DNA from: an uncultured Clostridia bacterium
GTDB taxonomy: Bacteria; Bacillota; Clostridia; TANB77; RGIG9151
Length of the DNA stretch: 13,439 nt
Assembly: GCA_934500865.1 (NCBI GenBank)
Contig: CAKSUD010000047.1
Coordinates: forward strand, 1-13,439
Direction: 5' to 3'
Translations under genes and position numbers: made by a program
Part shown: positions 1 through 7,244 of the stretch, one piece after another
Layout of the letters: every line of letters begins with the position of its first letter
Numbering within the stretch: the stretch's first letter is position 1
Notes under the pieces: model-generated
What the model was told of the DNA's origin: nothing
The model's input: the letters and a program-made list of their open reading frames with translations, nothing else
Database searches by the model: none

Positions 1-399
1 AGTAAGTTAACCGTAGAAGAACAAAAGGCACTATCTAAATGGGCGAAAACAATTTTTATAAAGAATACAGATATACAAGAATGTATAGACGAAAATTTTT
101 ATATAAAGGAGGACGAAGAGATGACTTTAGAAGATTTTTTACCGGATACAGTAATCGAAATGATTAAGGAAGGAAAGGACGAAGGAAATCTGGATGGAAG
201 ATGTAGAGCTAAGTTTGATTCCGTAAATAGATTACTTAAAAAGAAATTCAGAAATGGACTTAATGAAGAAATAATAGGTAAGTTAGGAAAATTATCTCTT
301 GCTCAACTTGAAAAAGTAGAAGAAATAATCATAGATAGAATTTTTACTTTGAATTCTTTGGAAGAGGTAAATGAAATTTTAGAAAGTGTATCTTTATAG
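1..399 (+). CDS. Rpn-family nuclease/putative transposase, C-terminal part (5' truncated by window)
   Basis: The frame is open from base 1 and ends at TAG 397-399, giving the last 132 residues of a longer protein. It begins SKLTVEEQKALSKWAKTIF, a helical segment of the kind seen after the PD-(D/E)XK nuclease core of Rpn (recombination-promoting nuclease, also called transposase_31-like) proteins. The last ~55 residues, running from the RLLKKKF stretch through LSLAQLEKVEE to SLEEVNEIL, resemble the DUF4351 helical module that ends many Firmicutes and cyanobacterial Rpn homologues. The nuclease catalytic residues would lie upstream of the window and cannot be inspected. In this family the full-length protein is a DNA endonuclease linked to RecA-independent recombination and phage defence. 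The identification rests on the C-terminal module only. An internal start at 121 is listed separately. A hairpin terminator at 442-479 closes the gene. Confidence 0.7.
   Translation, partial: SKLTVEEQKALSKWAKTIFIKNTDIQECIDENFYIKEDEEMTLEDFLPDTVIEMIKEGKDEGNLDGRCRAKFDSVNRLLKKKFRNGLNEEIIGKLGKLSLAQLEKVEEIIIDRIFTLNSLEEVNEILESVSL
105..112 (+). promoter_or_regulatory. strong internal Shine-Dalgarno (AAAGGAGG) in the Rpn gene
   Basis: AAAGGAGG lies 8 nt before the in-frame ATG 121, inside a gene that is already being translated from upstream. It would drive separate synthesis of the C-terminal module. Its match to the 16S 3' end is complete over AAGGAGG, equal to the sites before mreB (2675-2681) and gap (12070-12076). 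Confidence 0.5.
121..399 (+). CDS. possible separately translated small Rpn C-terminal protein (RpnS-like, internal start)
   Basis: Within the Rpn reading frame, ATG 121 is preceded by AAAGGAGG at 105-112 with an 8-nt spacer, as good a ribosome binding site as those of mreB and gap in this window. Translation from here gives a 92-residue, charged, all-helical protein (MTLEDFLPDT to LESVSL) that is essentially the DUF4351-like C-terminal module without the nuclease core. In E. coli Rpn proteins, an internal start is known to make a small C-terminal protein (RpnS) that binds and blocks the toxic full-length nuclease (RpnL). The same layout is inferred here from the position and strength of the site. 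The same bases also encode the residues KED of the long protein, so a chance purine-rich match is possible. Confidence 0.45.
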   Translation: MTLEDFLPDTVIEMIKEGKDEGNLDGRCRAKFDSVNRLLKKKFRNGLNEEIIGKLGKLSLAQLEKVEEIIIDRIFTLNSLEEVNEILESVSL

Positions 400-441
400 C
401 TAAAGGGATAGATACAGGAAGCGGTCTTGGGAGAATTAACT

Positions 442-479
442 AAAAAATGATGTAACGACACAAGGTTGCATCGTTTTTT
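442..479 (+). terminator. Rho-independent terminator after the Rpn gene
   Basis: GATGTAAC (449-456) pairs with GTTGCATC (465-472) through 8 bp with one T:G wobble, around an 8-nt loop, and is followed by G then six T (474-479). The A run at 442-447 can extend the stem against the T run and gives the minus strand a T run as well, so the hairpin could act in both directions. It separates the Rpn gene from murD. The probable murD promoter starts immediately downstream or overlaps its tail. Confidence 0.8.
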
Positions 480-509
480 GTTGCACTTTTTTACTAAAAA
501 TAATATATT
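478..509 (+). promoter_or_regulatory. probable murD promoter (two overlapping sigma-A registers)
   Basis: TTGCAC (481-486) and TATATT (504-509) are separated by exactly 17 bp. An alternative register is TTGTTG (478-483) and TAATAT (501-506), also with 17 bp. Both lie just past the terminator of the preceding gene, which makes a promoter here necessary for murD. The first register has the better -10 box but leaves a leader of only about ten bases before ATG 527. The second gives a slightly longer leader. Both -35 boxes are weak. Confidence 0.5.
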
Positions 510-526
510 GGTAGTGGTGATGAGAT

Positions 527-1858
527 ATGTTTGAAAATAAAAAAATCTTTATACTTGGAATGGCTAGAAGTGGCTATTCCGCTGCTAAACTGTTGAATTT
601 ACACAACAATACCATACTAATAACTGATTCCAAAGAACAAAACCAAGAACATGTTAAAGAGTTAGAGGATAAGGGCATTAGAGTGGTGATTTCTGAAAGC
701 CCTGAGGAACTTTTAGACGGTTCATATGATTTTGTAATTAAGAATCCTGGAATTAAGATTAATCATCCGGTTTGTGAAAAGGCTAGAGAGTTAAATATCC
801 CTATTACAAACGAGGTGGAAGTTGCGTATGACTTCTTGCCAAAAGATATAAAAATTGTTGGAATAAGTGGTTCTAATGGAAAGACTACAACAACGACTTT
901 AATTTATAATATGCTAAAGGAGGCGGGACTTCCTGCTGTGCTTGGCGGGAATATCGGGTACCCGGTCTGTTCATTGGTTGAGAATGCAAAAAGTGGAGAT
1001 GTTTTAGTTTTAGAGATTTCTTCGCACCAACTGAATGATATTATCAATTTCAAAACTGACATTAGTGTTTTAACAAATTTAAGTAAAGTCCATATAGACC
1101 ATTTTGGCACTTACGAAAATTATAAAGCACAGAAGGTGAAGATTTTTAACAGGCATACAAATAAAGATATAGGAATAATTAACTTAGATAATGTAGACTC
1201 TATGGCTTATGACAAAAAAATAAATTCTAACAAATTATATTTTTCTATTAATAACAAGAATGCGAATGCACATATTGAGGATGAGTATATATGCTATAAT
1301 GGCGAAAAAATTGTTAAGCTAGATGATATTTTGGTAAAAGGTAACCACAATTATGAGAATATAATGTGTGCTATAATGGTTGTTAAGCAATTCGGTGTAA
1401 AAAATGAAATTGTTAAAAATGTGTTAAGGCAGTTTAAGGGTGTTGAACATAGGTTAGAATTTGTAAGAAATATAAATGGAATAAGTTTTTATAATGATTC
1501 AAAGGCTACTAATGTTAAGTCTACTCAAGTTGCTTTGTCTGCTTTTAGCAATCCTACTGTTTTATTACTTGGCGGACTTGACAGGGGACATTCTTTTGAA
1601 GGATTAAAACCGTTTTTGGGTAATACTAAACTTATTGTATGCTATGGTGAGACAAAAAGCAGAATAAAAGAGTTTGCGAGTAGTGTAGGTATTAAATGCG
1701 TAGCAACGGAAAAATTGGAAAGTGCTACTAAAGTAGCGTATGAAAATTCTGTGAGCGGAGATACAATTTTACTTAGCCCTGCTTGTGCATCTTGGGATCA
1801 ATATGAGAAGTTTGAGGATAGAGGCAACGAGTTTAAGAGGATTGTGAATGAGCTATAA
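527..1858 (+). CDS. murD: UDP-N-acetylmuramoyl-L-alanine--D-glutamate ligase (MurD)
   Basis: This cytoplasmic Mur ligase adds D-glutamate to UDP-MurNAc-L-Ala with ATP during peptidoglycan precursor synthesis. All three domains are present in 443 residues, a normal length for the family. A Rossmann-like nucleotide-sugar domain starts with FILGMARSG (residues 8-16). The ATPase domain has the P-loop GSNGKTT at 115-121, the LEISSHQL motif at 162-169 and YKAQK at 199-203, where Lys203 aligns with the carbamylated lysine of E. coli MurD. The C-terminal ligase domain has GVEHRLEFV (305-313), NDSKATN (323-329) and the family-typical ending with LLSPACASWDQ and FEDRGNEF. The start ATG is preceded by GGTGAT (516-521), which pairs with the 5' side of the anti-Shine-Dalgarno region and explains the short 5-nt spacing. 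It sits alone between a terminator and the radC promoter, not inside a dcw (division and cell wall) cluster. No clear terminator follows it. Confidence 0.97.
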   Translation: MFENKKIFILGMARSGYSAAKLLNLHNNTILITDSKEQNQEHVKELEDKGIRVVISESPEELLDGSYDFVIKNPGIKINHPVCEKARELNIPITNEVEVAYDFLPKDIKIVGISGSNGKTTTTTLIYNMLKEAGLPAVLGGNIGYPVCSLVENAKSGDVLVLEISSHQLNDIINFKTDISVLTNLSKVHIDHFGTYENYKAQKVKIFNRHTNKDIGIINLDNVDSMAYDKKINSNKLYFSINNKNANAHIEDEYICYNGEKIVKLDDILVKGNHNYENIMCAIMVVKQFGVKNEIVKNVLRQFKGVEHRLEFVRNINGISFYNDSKATNVKSTQVALSAFSNPTVLLLGGLDRGHSFEGLKPFLGNTKLIVCYGETKSRIKEFASSVGIKCVATEKLESATKVAYENSVSGDTILLSPACASWDQYEKFEDRGNEFKRIVNEL

Positions 1859-1894
1859 TAAGTTAATTTCATTTTGTAATTTTATTAAAAATAA

Positions 1895-1923
1895 TTGAAT
1901 TTATGTTATAGAACATATATAAT
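1895..1923 (+). promoter_or_regulatory. radC-mre operon promoter (TTGAAT-N17-TATAAT)
   Basis: TTGAAT (1895-1900) and a perfect TATAAT (1918-1923) are spaced by 17 bp in the 113-bp gap after murD. Predicted transcription begins near 1930, about 40 bases before the radC start. This is the best promoter match in the window. It is placed to drive radC and, because no terminator is visible further down, the mre genes, minC, fmt and the SNF2 gene. Confidence 0.7.
1902..1917 (+). promoter_or_regulatory. perfect dyad filling the radC promoter spacer (candidate operator)
   Basis: TATGTT (1902-1907) and AACATA (1912-1917) are perfect inverted arms around ATAG. They lie between the -35 box (ending 1900) and the -10 box (starting 1918). 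A protein bound here would cover the promoter. The sequence is not the Gram-positive LexA box GAAC-N4-GTTC, because the half-sites are in the opposite orientation. In such AT-rich DNA a 6-bp arm could arise by chance, so binding is inference. Confidence 0.35.
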
Positions 1924-1971
1924 TACTTAGAGAAATATTTTAAAGCTAAGGACCGGTTAGCAGATGGAGGA

Positions 1972-2667
1972 ATGATGAGTTCATTAACTATGAAAGAAAG
2001 ACCGGTCTTAGAGCGACCATACGAAAAATTAGAGTTATATGGTGCGAAGAGTTTGACTAATGCTGAACTTCTCGCGATTATACTCAAAACTGGGACAAGA
2101 ACTGAAACTGCACTAGATGTTGCACATAGATTACTTATAGAGTGTGTTGGTGATGATGGTGGATTTACTTTTGCTAATGTGTCACTTGAGGAATTAAAGA
2201 CGATAAACGGAATTGGACGAGTTAAGGCAATTACATTAAAGGCTGCGTTTGAACTGGCCTGTAGATTTAATATGTCGGAAAAAGATAAATTTTTCCTTGG
2301 TAGAACATCATTACTTGCAAAATATATTGTAAGTAAATTGGCTAATGAAAAGCAAGAAAAGTTTATGGTTGTAGGGCTTGATAGTAAGAGCAGGTTAGTA
2401 AGGAGCGACATAATTGCAGTTGGAAAATCAAACTTAGTTAGTTTGAGTAAAAAAGAAGTGTTTAGAATGCCGATTGAATGTGGTTGTACTTATTTAGCTA
2501 TTGCACATAATCATCCGAGCGGTGACCCTACTCCAAGTTATGATGATATTCAAACTACGCTTGATTTGATTAATGTGTCGAAGCTACTGGATATTAAACT
2601 TATAGATCATATTATTGTGGGAAATGGAAAATATATTAGTTTTAAAAAAGATAAATTTATGTATTAA
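1972..2667 (+). CDS. radC: RadC-family JAB/MPN domain protein (UPF0758)
   Basis: The protein has 231 residues, typical for RadC/YeeS proteins. The N-terminal domain carries a helix-hairpin-helix DNA-binding motif around INGIGRVKA (78-86). The C-terminal JAB1/MPN metalloprotease-like domain has the complete JAMM pattern HNHPSGDPTPSYDD at 179-192, with metal-ligand candidates His179, His181 and Asp192, and Glu162 or Glu169 upstream as the possible acidic partner. The historical link to DNA repair is doubtful, and the biochemical role of chromosomal RadC is unsettled. GGAGG at 1966-1970 is only 1 nt before ATG 1972 but 4 nt before ATG 1975, so the second ATG may be the real start. It is the first gene of the proposed operon, 20 nt before mreB. 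The radC-mreB linkage is common in Firmicutes. Confidence 0.93.
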   Translation: MMSSLTMKERPVLERPYEKLELYGAKSLTNAELLAIILKTGTRTETALDVAHRLLIECVGDDGGFTFANVSLEELKTINGIGRVKAITLKAAFELACRFNMSEKDKFFLGRTSLLAKYIVSKLANEKQEKFMVVGLDSKSRLVRSDIIAVGKSNLVSLSKKEVFRMPIECGCTYLAIAHNHPSGDPTPSYDDIQTTLDLINVSKLLDIKLIDHIIVGNGKYISFKKDKFMY

Positions 2668-2687
2668 GAAACGTAAGGAGGACAATT

Positions 2688-3710
2688 ATGGGAGTTTGGG
2701 TTAAAGACATTGGTATTGATTTAGGAACTGCAAATACACTTATAAAGATAGCAGGAGAAGATGGAATTATACTAAGAGAGCCATCTGTTGTTGCTGTTAA
2801 TAAAAAAATAAAGCATGTTCTTGCAGTTGGAAACGAAGCTAAAGATATGATAGGTAGAACTCCCGGAGCGATTATAGCAATAAGCCCTGTTAAAAATGGT
2901 GTTATTGCTGATTTTGAAGTTACACAAGCTATGCTTAAATATTTTATTAAAAAGGCTTGTAAAGATGGATTTTTCGGAAAGCCAAGAGTTGTTATTTGTG
3001 TACCGTCTGGTGTTACTGAGGTTGAGGAACGTGCTGTAAAAGAAGCAGCACTTCAAGCAGGTGCAAGAGAAGCCTTCTTACTTGAAGAACCGATGGCTGC
3101 TGCTATTGGTGCAGGACTTCCTATTGAAGATGCGTCAGGAAGTATGATAGTAGATATTGGCGGTGGAACGAGTGAAGTTGCGGTAATTTCACTTGGCGGT
3201 ATAGTTGTATCTAAGTCTGTAAGGGTCGCAGGTGAAAAAATTGATGATGCAATTATAAGTTATATAAAAAAAGAGCATAATCTAATGGTAGGAGAAAGAA
3301 CTGCCGAGGAAATAAAACTTGCAATCGGAAGTGCATTTCCTATGGAAGAGGAAGAAAAAATGGAGATAAGAGGTAGAGATTTGGTTACAGGTCTTCCTCA
3401 AAATATAGAAATTAATTCTAAAGAAATTTTAGAAGCAATGAGTGAACCTATGGCAACAATTGTTGATGCTATAAAATATACTTTAGAAAAAACTCCGCCT
3501 GAACTTGCAGCGGATATTATGAATAGGGGTATATACTTAGCCGGTGGCGGTGCATTAATTCGTGGCTTGGATAAGCTGATTACAAAAGAAACAGGTATGC
3601 CTGTAAGAATTGCGGACCATCCGTTAGATTGTGTTGTAAATGGTGCCGGAAATGTTGTTGAGAATCTTGATGTCTTGAAAGAAATATTAGTGAGTAGAAG
3701 AATGAGATAA
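2688..3710 (+). CDS. mreB: rod-shape-determining actin homologue MreB
   Basis: MreB is the bacterial actin that forms short membrane-bound filaments and orients the lateral-wall synthesis machinery. The 340 residues are the normal length and align end to end with the family: phosphate-1 loop IDLGTANTL (10-18), EEP (133-135), phosphate-2 loop DIGGGTSE (156-163) and the adenosine motif LAGGGALIRG (284-293). The acidic MEEEEKMEIRG stretch (219-229) is typical of MreB/Mbl. The hydrophobic GVWV at residues 2-5 fits an N-terminal membrane contact. A perfect AAGGAGG at 2675-2681 lies 6 nt before the ATG. Its position directly before mreC and mreD distinguishes it from the stand-alone paralogues Mbl and MreBH. 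Confidence 0.97.
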   Translation: MGVWVKDIGIDLGTANTLIKIAGEDGIILREPSVVAVNKKIKHVLAVGNEAKDMIGRTPGAIIAISPVKNGVIADFEVTQAMLKYFIKKACKDGFFGKPRVVICVPSGVTEVEERAVKEAALQAGAREAFLLEEPMAAAIGAGLPIEDASGSMIVDIGGGTSEVAVISLGGIVVSKSVRVAGEKIDDAIISYIKKEHNLMVGERTAEEIKLAIGSAFPMEEEEKMEIRGRDLVTGLPQNIEINSKEILEAMSEPMATIVDAIKYTLEKTPPELAADIMNRGIYLAGGGALIRGLDKLITKETGMPVRIADHPLDCVVNGAGNVVENLDVLKEILVSRRMR

Positions 3711-3721
3711 ACTAATTATGT

Positions 3722-3728
3722 GGGGAGG
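3722..3728 (+). promoter_or_regulatory. ribosome binding site that fixes the mreC start
   Basis: GGGGAGG stands 7 nt before ATG 3736. It lies inside the coding sequence that would result from the upstream in-frame ATG 3718, which has no ribosome binding site of its own. The site therefore favours the shorter mreC product. Confidence 0.7.
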
Positions 3729-3735
3729 AATTGTG

Positions 3736-4572
3736 ATGAAATTTAAGATAAATATTAGCAAGAAACTCTTAGTTATAGTTGCTACTACTATTTTAATTCT
3801 TACAATTTCTCTTACTGTGCAGCCAAAAGAGAACCCTAACTTTTTTGAAAAATGTATAAATACTGTCTTTCTGCCAATTCAACAAGTGATAAAATGGCCT
3901 TTTAATAAAATGGAAAATTCAATTGATTTCTTTGTAGATATGAAAAATTTGGCTGAAGAAAATGAGAGGCTTAATAAAGAAAATATTGAGCTTAAAGAAA
4001 GAGTGCGCCAACTTGAAATTGACGGTATTGAAAATAGCCAATTAAGGGATATGCTTAATCTTACTAAGAAATACGAGACGTCTAATGCAATAGTGGCTGA
4101 AGTTATTTCTATGGATTCATCAATATGGTTTGATGTATTTACAATAAATAAGGGCGAAAAAGATGGCATTAAAAATAATATGACAGTTTTAACTCCACAA
4201 GGTTTAGTTGGAAAGGTAACTCAAACATTTTCAACAACTGCACAGGTAACATCGATATTAGATGTAAATAATGCCGTTAGTGCTAGACTTACTAAGACTG
4301 GAGATCTGATTACCACAAAAGGTGATATGAATTTAGTTGATAAAAGACTTTTGAAATTAAAATATGTTACTTCTGATGTTAATTTAGCAGAAGGAGATGT
4401 TGTAGAGACATCCGGAATGGGTGGGATTTATCCTAAAGGAATTTTTATTGGTACTATAAGCAAGGTTGAGCAAGATAATAAAACAATGAAGACATATGCT
4501 GTGTTAGAACCCGGAGTTGATTTTAATAAGATTAGTGAAGTTTTGGTTATAAGTAATATGGAAGGGGAATAG
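3736..4572 (+). CDS. mreC: rod-shape-determining protein MreC
   Basis: MreC is a bitopic membrane protein that links MreB filaments to the extracytoplasmic wall enzymes and activates PBP2. From ATG 3736 it has 278 residues. After a short basic N-terminus (MKFKINISKK) come one transmembrane helix at about 11-28 and a coiled coil at about 65-110 rich in Glu, Lys and Leu with LAEENERLNKENIELKERV. The family's extracellular double beta-barrel follows, recognisable from AEVISMD, INKGEKDGI, GLVGKV, SARL and PKGIFIGTI. An upstream in-frame ATG at 3718 would add six residues, but the Shine-Dalgarno at 3722-3728 argues for 3736. It is separated from mreD by only 4 nt, suggesting translational coupling. 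Confidence 0.95.
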   Translation: MKFKINISKKLLVIVATTILILTISLTVQPKENPNFFEKCINTVFLPIQQVIKWPFNKMENSIDFFVDMKNLAEENERLNKENIELKERVRQLEIDGIENSQLRDMLNLTKKYETSNAIVAEVISMDSSIWFDVFTINKGEKDGIKNNMTVLTPQGLVGKVTQTFSTTAQVTSILDVNNAVSARLTKTGDLITTKGDMNLVDKRLLKLKYVTSDVNLAEGDVVETSGMGGIYPKGIFIGTISKVEQDNKTMKTYAVLEPGVDFNKISEVLVISNMEGE

Positions 4573-4576
4573 GACT

Positions 4577-5086
4577 TTGAAAGGTGTTAAGCTTTTCTTA
4601 ATTGTATTTGGAGTATACCTTTTACAGACAATTGTAATGCAAGAAATTAGTTTTTGGGGAATTTCTCCGAACTTATTTCTTGTTGTCACTTGTGGAATTT
4701 CATTTTTATTCGGTAGCACTACCGGAGGTGTATGCGGGCTTGTATTCGGATTGTTACAAGATATGAATATGGGTAGAGCAATCGGATTAAATGGTTTTTT
4801 GTTTATGCACATAGGAATTATTATGGGGCAATTTAATAAGAGATTTTTTAAAGATAATTATATTGTGTCGGTTATCTTTATTATTCTTGCGACTATGATG
4901 TATGAGCTAATAGTTTATATTTTTGGTGCTTTGGCTTATACACAAAATTTGGTTATCGGTACAGTGGTGATGAAAATTTTAATTGCATCTTTTGCAAATG
5001 CGATAACCAGTATTATTGTTTATCCCGTGTTACTTAAGATAAACATAGGGGTTGAACTGGAAAGAAGAATTTTTGGTGGTAGATAA
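4577..5086 (+). CDS. mreD: rod-shape-determining protein MreD
   Basis: MreD is the small polytopic membrane partner of MreC in the elongasome. The 169-residue protein is almost entirely hydrophobic, with about five membrane helices. It shows the family traits of an N-terminal LQT segment after the first helix, ISPNLFLV, then a Gly-rich GLVFGLLQDM followed by the GLNGFLFMHIG segment. The start is TTG 4577, 4 nt after the mreC stop. AAGGGG (4562-4567) lies 9 nt upstream inside the mreC end. There is no alternative ATG before the first membrane helix, so the TTG start is well supported. Confidence 0.93.
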   Translation: MKGVKLFLIVFGVYLLQTIVMQEISFWGISPNLFLVVTCGISFLFGSTTGGVCGLVFGLLQDMNMGRAIGLNGFLFMHIGIIMGQFNKRFFKDNYIVSVIFIILATMMYELIVYIFGALAYTQNLVIGTVVMKILIASFANAITSIIVYPVLLKINIGVELERRIFGGR

Positions 5087-5104
5087 AAATTAGAATGAAT
5101 TAGT

Positions 5105-5110
5105 GGTGAG
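5105..5110 (+). promoter_or_regulatory. GGTGAG ribosome binding site before mrdA
   Basis: GGTGAG stands 7 nt before TTG 5118 and 4 nt before GTG 5115. It resembles the murD site (GGTGAT at 516-521). Both lack the central GGAGG and pair with the adjacent GGTGAT-complementary part of the 16S tail. It overlaps the upstream GTG codons at 5103 and 5106, which makes those poor start candidates. Confidence 0.45.
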
Positions 5111-5117
5111 AGTTGTG

Positions 5118-7229
5118 TTGAATAATAACAGCAATAGTGAAATGAGAATTTTTATATTGAATTTAATTATGGTTTTAGGCGGTGTTATTTTAGTAGCACA
5201 ACTTTTTAACCTTCAAATTGTGCAAGGAAGCAGTTATAGGGCTCAGTCCGAAAAAAGGGTGTTAAGGCAAACGACTGTTTCTGCACCAAGAGGGGAAATG
5301 CTAGACCGTCATGGTGCGATACTTGCAACTAACAGGGATGGATACAATGTTTTACTTTATAAGCAGAGTATGTCTACGAAAGAAAGAAATGAGTTTATAT
5401 TAAGACTTGCAAAGTTATTAAAAAGTAAAAATACTGTGTATAGAGATACTTTTCCGATTTCCGTTTTAGATGATGAATTGACTTTTGAATTTGATAGTGA
5501 TGCGGCGGAAAAGAGATGGAAGAAAAATAATAAATTTAGTGAAAATGTTACTTGTGAAGAGGTAATTAATAGTTATATAAAAAAATATGAGTTAGGAAAT
5601 TATTCGATAGAAGATGCTAGAACAATTATCGGAATAAGATATGAGCTAGATAGAGTCGGATATAGTTCATTAAAGCCTTATGAACTTGCAACTGATGTAA
5701 GTATGGAAGTTGTTGCTGAACTCGAGGAAAGAGAAAGTGAGTTCCCTGGTGTAAGCGTGGAAATACAGCCTATAAGGACATACCCAAATAACAATTTAGC
5801 AAGTCATATTCTAGGGTACATAGGAAAAATAAGTTCGGATAAGTATGAGGAATTAAAAGATGAAGGTTATTCTAATGATGATAATATAGGGAAAGACGGA
5901 GTAGAGAGTCTTATGGAGAGATTTTTAAGAGGTAAAAATTCTCTTCAAAAAGTTGAAATAAGTGCAAGCGGTAAATATAAGAACACAGAAAGTATTGATG
6001 GACAAGTTGGTGCACAGGTTTATTTAACGATAGATGCTAAATTGCAAAAAGTTGCGGAAGAAGCCTTAGCAACTACAATTTATAATATAGCGAACGGTAA
6101 ATATACGGATGGTTCTAGTGAGGCTCAGTCTGGTGCGGTTGTTGCGATAGATGTTAAAAACGGTGAGATTTTGGCTATGGCAAGTTATCCGGATTATGAT
6201 CCAAATTTATTTGTAAAAGGAATTTCAAATGAAAATTGGAAAAAGCTTAACACAAGTACCAAACCAATGTTTAACAGAAATATAATGGGACTTTATTCTC
6301 CGGGTTCTATATTTAAGATGGTGGTTGCAGTTGCGGCATTAGAAGAAGGAGCAATAACTCCTAGTACGACTTATTTAGATGAGGGAGTATATACAAAATA
6401 TAAGTCACCTCAACCAAAATGTTGGATTTGGGGCTCTTCAGGAAGAACACACGGAGAGGTTAATGTATCTGACGCAATCAAGACATCTTGTAACTACTTT
6501 TTCTATAAAGTTAGCGAATTAATTGGAATTGATACAATTGAGAAATATACAAAAGCTTTTGGACTTGGATCTAAAACGGGAATTGAGTTGCCGGGAGAAA
6601 AAGAAGGCATTGTGGCAGGTAGAACTTACAAAGAAGGAAAGTTACACCAAGAGTGGTTGGTGGGTGAAACTTTAAGTGCTGCCATAGGTCAGTCGTATCA
6701 CTCTTTTACGCCGGTTCAAATTGCAAAGTATGCAGCGATACTTGCAAATGGCGGTAAGAAAGTTACTCCACATATTATAAAAAACGTAATAACATCGGAC
6801 GGAAGAAGTTTAACGAGAGAAGAAATACAAGCGTATGTTTCTAATGAATTAAATTACGATTATAGTAACGAAGAGGGCAACTTAAATATAAGTAAAAAAA
6901 CTTTGGATGCTGTATATGAAGGAATGGAATCAGTTACCGGAGACGCAGGAGGAACGGCGTATAATACATTTAAAAACTTCCCTATAAAGGTTGCCGGTAA
7001 AACAGGTTCTGTGCAGGTAAGCGGAAGCAAAGCGGATAATGCGTGGTTCATAGGATTTGCTCCTTTTGATGACCCTGAAATCGCAATTTGTGCTTTGGTT
7101 GAACATGGTGTTCATGGAACATATACTGCACCTATTATAGTAGCAATATTGGAAGAATATTTCGGATTAAAAGAAGAAATCGGAAATATTGATATAAATG
7201 CAGCAATAAATGAGAATGGTATGATGTAG
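5118..7229 (+). CDS. mrdA: penicillin-binding protein 2 (peptidoglycan D,D-transpeptidase MrdA)
   Basis: PBP2 is the class B transpeptidase of the elongasome and cross-links peptidoglycan on the outer face of the membrane. From TTG 5118 it has 703 residues, in the family's range. One transmembrane helix lies at about 11-35 (IFILNLIMVLGGVIL). The dimerisation/pedestal domain begins with APRGEMLDRHG (56-66). The transpeptidase domain has the SxxK motif Ser397-Ile-Phe-Lys400 inside the PGSIFK context, the SxN motif Ser457-Cys-Asn459, and KTG at 628-630. All catalytic motifs are intact. The start is uncertain: GTG 5103, GTG 5115 and TTG 5118 are in frame, and the GGTGAG site favours 5115 or 5118. 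It follows mreD by 31 nt and precedes minC by 15 nt, the usual mreBCD-mrdA order, which distinguishes it from SpoVD/FtsI. Confidence 0.95.
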   Translation: MNNNSNSEMRIFILNLIMVLGGVILVAQLFNLQIVQGSSYRAQSEKRVLRQTTVSAPRGEMLDRHGAILATNRDGYNVLLYKQSMSTKERNEFILRLAKLLKSKNTVYRDTFPISVLDDELTFEFDSDAAEKRWKKNNKFSENVTCEEVINSYIKKYELGNYSIEDARTIIGIRYELDRVGYSSLKPYELATDVSMEVVAELEERESEFPGVSVEIQPIRTYPNNNLASHILGYIGKISSDKYEELKDEGYSNDDNIGKDGVESLMERFLRGKNSLQKVEISASGKYKNTESIDGQVGAQVYLTIDAKLQKVAEEALATTIYNIANGKYTDGSSEAQSGAVVAIDVKNGEILAMASYPDYDPNLFVKGISNENWKKLNTSTKPMFNRNIMGLYSPGSIFKMVVAVAALEEGAITPSTTYLDEGVYTKYKSPQPKCWIWGSSGRTHGEVNVSDAIKTSCNYFFYKVSELIGIDTIEKYTKAFGLGSKTGIELPGEKEGIVAGRTYKEGKLHQEWLVGETLSAAIGQSYHSFTPVQIAKYAAILANGGKKVTPHIIKNVITSDGRSLTREEIQAYVSNELNYDYSNEEGNLNISKKTLDAVYEGMESVTGDAGGTAYNTFKNFPIKVAGKTGSVQVSGSKADNAWFIGFAPFDDPEIAICALVEHGVHGTYTAPIIVAILEEYFGLKEEIGNIDINAAINENGMM

Positions 7230-7244
7230 AGGGGATGTATACAA

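Noticed and set aside
1902..1917. The radC promoter dyad as an SOS (LexA) box
   Set aside because: The Gram-positive LexA site is GAAC-N4-GTTC. This dyad has the half-sites in the reverse orientation (TGTT-N4-AACA).
1999..2008. Perfect 10-bp palindrome AGACCGGTCT just inside radC, with a second ACCGGT at 1952-1957
   Set aside because: Two six-base matches about 50 bp apart, one in coding sequence, are compatible with chance. No promoter element coincides with them.
1923..2411. A 162-codon open frame on the minus strand opposite radC
   Set aside because: It is a shadow of the well-supported radC gene. It has low-complexity Ser/Asn/Leu content, no recognisable domain and no ribosome site that I can see.
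4504..4812. A minus-strand open frame across the mreC-mreD junction
   Set aside because: Both sense genes are clear family members here, and the antisense translation has no recognisable features.
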